Source: Sphaerotilus sp. (lineage in GTDB: Bacteria; Pseudomonadota; Gammaproteobacteria; Burkholderiales; Burkholderiaceae_C). Taken from it: 64,000 nucleotides of DNA. Shown here piece after piece: positions 61,360 to 64,000 of the stretch. Below the pieces are notes generated by a model, which made no database searches, was not told the origin of the DNA, and saw only the letters and a list, made by a program, of their open reading frames with translations. Where the stretch lies: NCBI GenBank assembly GCA_013299055.1, contig JAAFKB010000006.1:1-64000 (forward strand). The letters run 5' to 3'. The position numbers were made by a program, and so were the translations under genes. Each line of letters opens with the position of its first letter. The first letter of the stretch is position 1.

Positions 61360-64000
61360 ATGGACACCCCCTCCATACCGCCCGTCGCCACCACCCCCCC
61401 GCCCTCGCCGCGCCGCTGGGCGGGGTCGCTGCTCGTGGTGTTCGCCGGCCTGGCCATGGTGCTGCTCACCGTGCTGGGTGGGGTCTATGTGGCGCTGGCG
61501 TCCGAGGTAGGCAGCCGCTGGGTGCTGGGCTGGGTGCCGGGCTTGCAGACGCAGGGCGTGCGCGGCTGTCTGCTGGGAGATTTCGACGCCGACCAGCTCC
61601 GCTGGCAACGCCAGCCCGGCCAGGTGCTGCAGCTCGACCAGCTCCGCTGGCGCGGCCTGCAGCTGCGCTGGCCGGAGGGCAAGGCACCTGTCCTGGTCCT
61701 GGCGCGCCTGTCGATCGGGCACCTCGACCTGCAGGGCAGCGCCCCCAGCGACGACCCACCTGTGCTGCCAACCGCGCTGCATCTGCCCATCGGTGTGCAG
61801 ATCGGCGCGGTGGTCATCGACCGGCTGAGCACCGACGCGCTGCGCGACCGCCCCGTGCAGGCGCTGTCCGCCGCGCTGAGCCTGCAGGCCGGGCGCGGCG
61901 GCATCCACCGGCTCGACGCCCTGCAACTGCGCTGGGACCGGCTCGCCCTGCACGGCCTGGCCAGCCTCGGGGCCAGCGCACCCATGCCGCTGGAGGCGCG
62001 GCTGGTGCTCACCCCCAGCACCGCTGGCCGTCCGACGCCCTCGGTCCCGTCGCTGGCCCAGGACTGGCGCATGGACCTGCGCGCCCACGGGCCGCTGCAG
62101 CAGATCGCCATCGACAGCCGGCTGGTGGCGCGCGGCCAGTCGCTGGACGTGCAGGCCGAGGTCCGTCCCGCCCAGCGCCAGCCGCTCAGCCACCTGCAGG
62201 CCCGGCTGCAGGCACTGGACCTGGCCCCCTTCGCCAGCGGACTGCCTGCCACGGCGCTGTCCGGCCAGGTCGACGCCGTGCTCGACCCCCGCACCCGCAG
62301 CGGCACCGCCGCCCCTCGGCTGCAGGTCCGGCTCGCTCTGCAGAACCTGCGCCCCGGCCCCTGGGCCCAGCGCCTGCTGCCCGTCCAGGCGCTGCAACTC
62401 ACCGCCAGCGGCGACCTGCGCAGCCCGGACACCGGCACGCTCGATGCGCTGCGCGTGGACCTGCACGACGGCACGGCCACGGCCGGCACCATGCTCGGCA
62501 GTGGCCGCTGGTCGGTCAGCGGCACCGGGGCACAGCGCCGCCTCGATGCCGCCCTCAGCAGCACCTGGCAGGACTTGCATCCCGCACGGCTGGATCCCCG
62601 GGCCCCCGCCGTGCAGGTCAGCGGCCCGCTCACCCTCACCTACCGCCAGTCGCTGGGCGAGCAGGTCGAAGCCAGCCGCCGCGCCACCGTCCACACCGAC
62701 CTGCGCGGGCAGCTCGTCGGCGCTGGCCTGCCGGAAGTCCGGCTGCTGCTGCAGGCGCAGGCCACGCCACAGCGCATCGACCTGGAGCAGCTGCAGGCCC
62801 GCAGCGGCGCTGCCCGGCTCGACGCCAGCGGCCACGCCGAGCGCAGCGACACGCACTGGCAAGTCCGGCTGCGCAGCCAGCTTGCCGCCTTCGACCCCAG
62901 CGTGTGGTGGCCGGGCGAGGCCAGCCCTCTCGGCCCGCGAGGCACCCACCGGCTCGACGGCCAGCTCGACAGCGACCTGCGCGTGCCGGTACGCCTGTCG
63001 GCTGGCCTGGCCGCGCTGACCGAGGTGACGGGGCATGCCGATCTGCGCATCGACCCGAGCCTGATCGCCGGGGTGCCGCTGGCCGGACAGCTCAAGCTGC
63101 AGACCCACGCAGCCACCACGGCCACGGCGACCCCCGCAGCCCCGGCCCGCTGGAGCCTCGACCTCAAGGCCAGCGCCGGCGCCCCCAGCGGCAGCGCCGA
63201 CGCCACCGAGCTGCACCTGCACGGCGACCTCACCCCCGCCGGCATTGACGACCGCTGGGCGCTGCAATGGAAAAGCACTGCCCCGGAGCGGCTGCAGGCG
63301 TGGCTGAAACTGGCCGGCGCGCCTGCACAGCTGGCTGGCGACACCCAGGGCGAGCTGGAGATCACTGGCCGCTGGCCCCGCGTGCGCAGCAGCGGTCAAG
63401 CGCACAGCAGCCAGCTGCGGCTGCCGCAGGCGGAATTGCAAGGGCTGGATCTGCAGTGGAAGCTGGGCACCCTGGCCAACGACCCCGTCACCCTGAGCGG
63501 CGATCTGGCCAGCCTGCGCGCGGGCGGTCAGCGCCTGAACACTCTCCAGCTGCGCACCCAGGGCACGGCCCAGCAGCACCAGCTCCAGGGGCGTGCCCAG
63601 CTCGACCTGCCCGGCCGCGCCGACAGCCCCGCCCGCCGGGTGCAGGCGGCGCTGACGCTGGACGGCGGCCTGCCCGACACGCTGGCCGCACTGCTGGAGC
63701 CCCGCGACAGCAGCCTGCGCTGGAGTGGTCGCGTCACCCAGCTGGCGCTGCGGGAACTGCGGGATGCGCGGGACACCACGCCGCTGCCGCCCACGCCACC
63801 GCTTGCGCAGCTCGACAACGCCCCGCTGCAGATCACCCACAGCCCGAGCGGGGTGGACGTGCAGATCGGCGCCAGCAAGGTGACGCTGCTCGACGCGCAG
63901 CTCCTGCTCGACAACGCCCACTGGCACAGTGGCCCGAACGACCCCCGCATCGGCCTGCGCGCCCGGCTGGTGCCGCTGCGGGTGGCGCCGCTGCTGGCGC
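61360..64000 (+). CDS. tamB: Translocation/assembly module TamB (partial, runs off the window)
   Basis: The reading frame opens at ATG 61360, 15 bases after tamA, and stays open to the window edge (880 codons visible). It has an N-terminal cytoplasmic tail, one membrane helix (SLLVVFAGLAMVLLTVLGG), and a long, leucine-rich repeat-like beta strand region such as GAVVIDRL, typical of TamB/AsmA-like proteins that form a hydrophobic groove across the periplasm. Residues such as VRGCLLGDFDADQLRW near the start match known TamB. The C-terminus (DUF490) is beyond the window. Confidence 0.9.
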   Translation, partial: MDTPSIPPVATTPPPSPRRWAGSLLVVFAGLAMVLLTVLGGVYVALASEVGSRWVLGWVPGLQTQGVRGCLLGDFDADQLRWQRQPGQVLQLDQLRWRGLQLRWPEGKAPVLVLARLSIGHLDLQGSAPSDDPPVLPTALHLPIGVQIGAVVIDRLSTDALRDRPVQALSAALSLQAGRGGIHRLDALQLRWDRLALHGLASLGASAPMPLEARLVLTPSTAGRPTPSVPSLAQDWRMDLRAHGPLQQIAIDSRLVARGQSLDVQAEVRPAQRQPLSHLQARLQALDLAPFASGLPATALSGQVDAVLDPRTRSGTAAPRLQVRLALQNLRPGPWAQRLLPVQALQLTASGDLRSPDTGTLDALRVDLHDGTATAGTMLGSGRWSVSGTGAQRRLDAALSSTWQDLHPARLDPRAPAVQVSGPLTLTYRQSLGEQVEASRRATVHTDLRGQLVGAGLPEVRLLLQAQATPQRIDLEQLQARSGAARLDASGHAERSDTHWQVRLRSQLAAFDPSVWWPGEASPLGPRGTHRLDGQLDSDLRVPVRLSAGLAALTEVTGHADLRIDPSLIAGVPLAGQLKLQTHAATTATATPAAPARWSLDLKASAGAPSGSADATELHLHGDLTPAGIDDRWALQWKSTAPERLQAWLKLAGAPAQLAGDTQGELEITGRWPRVRSSGQAHSSQLRLPQAELQGLDLQWKLGTLANDPVTLSGDLASLRAGGQRLNTLQLRTQGTAQQHQLQGRAQLDLPGRADSPARRVQAALTLDGGLPDTLAALLEPRDSSLRWSGRVTQLALRELRDARDTTPLPPTPPLAQLDNAPLQITHSPSGVDVQIGASKVTLLDAQLLLDNAHWHSGPNDPRIGLRARLVPLRVAPLLA

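Overview
This is a 64 kb chromosomal segment of a high-GC Gram-negative bacterium. Gene content and protein style point to the Betaproteobacteria, order Burkholderiales, probably a Leptothrix/Sphaerotilus/Rubrivivax-type organism. Pointers are the class I fumarase, the argH/algZ/algR neighbourhood, two type IV pilus systems, TamAB and an exopolysaccharide locus; the genus is inference. Coding density is very high. No rRNA, tRNA, insertion sequence, integrase or CRISPR array was seen.

Layout. (1) 1-14.5 kb, housekeeping and signalling: end of a YqhA-type membrane protein, a divergent class A penicillin-binding protein, class I fumarase with a small CWC protein, a membrane GGDEF-EAL protein, a response regulator-EAL protein with its histidine kinase, an MscS channel and RluA. 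(2) 14.6-29.5 kb, a polysaccharide locus: acetyltransferase, three glycosyltransferases, an O-antigen ligase/polymerase-like protein, a deacetylase-like protein, an oxidoreductase and an epimerase, then three tandem paralogous secreted beta-helix proteins. (3) 29.5-34.2 kb: chrA, algR and algZ on the minus strand, divergent from argH. (4) 34.3-47.8 kb: a compact MSHA-type pilus operon of 13 genes (mshI, a second PilN-like gene, J, K, L, E, G, A, Q, C, D, O, P). (5) 47.9-51.1 kb: YkgJ-type cysteine protein, Sui1/YciH, M23 peptidase, a possible MfnB-like protein, and a MoxR ATPase. (6) 51.2-58.1 kb: a small membrane protein, a GNAT acetyltransferase, and the minus-strand minor-pilin operon fimT-pilV-pilW-pilX-pilY1-pilE. 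(7) 58.3-64 kb: a VWA protein (usual partner of MoxR), TamA, and TamB running off the window. TamB is open to the window edge.

How the parts may work together. Surface life dominates: two pilus machines, a polysaccharide locus, cyclic-di-GMP turnover enzymes, and a motor ATPase (MshE) whose N-terminus carries the two-part cyclic-di-GMP binding motif. AlgZ/AlgR lies next to argH as in Pseudomonas, where AlgR controls the same kind of fimT/fimU-pilVWXY1E operon found here. The most noteworthy items are the rearranged MSHA operon with a LamG-containing MshQ between the pilin and pseudopilins, the three beta-helix paralogues attached to an export-less polysaccharide locus, and the MoxR/VWA pair split by the minor pilin operon.
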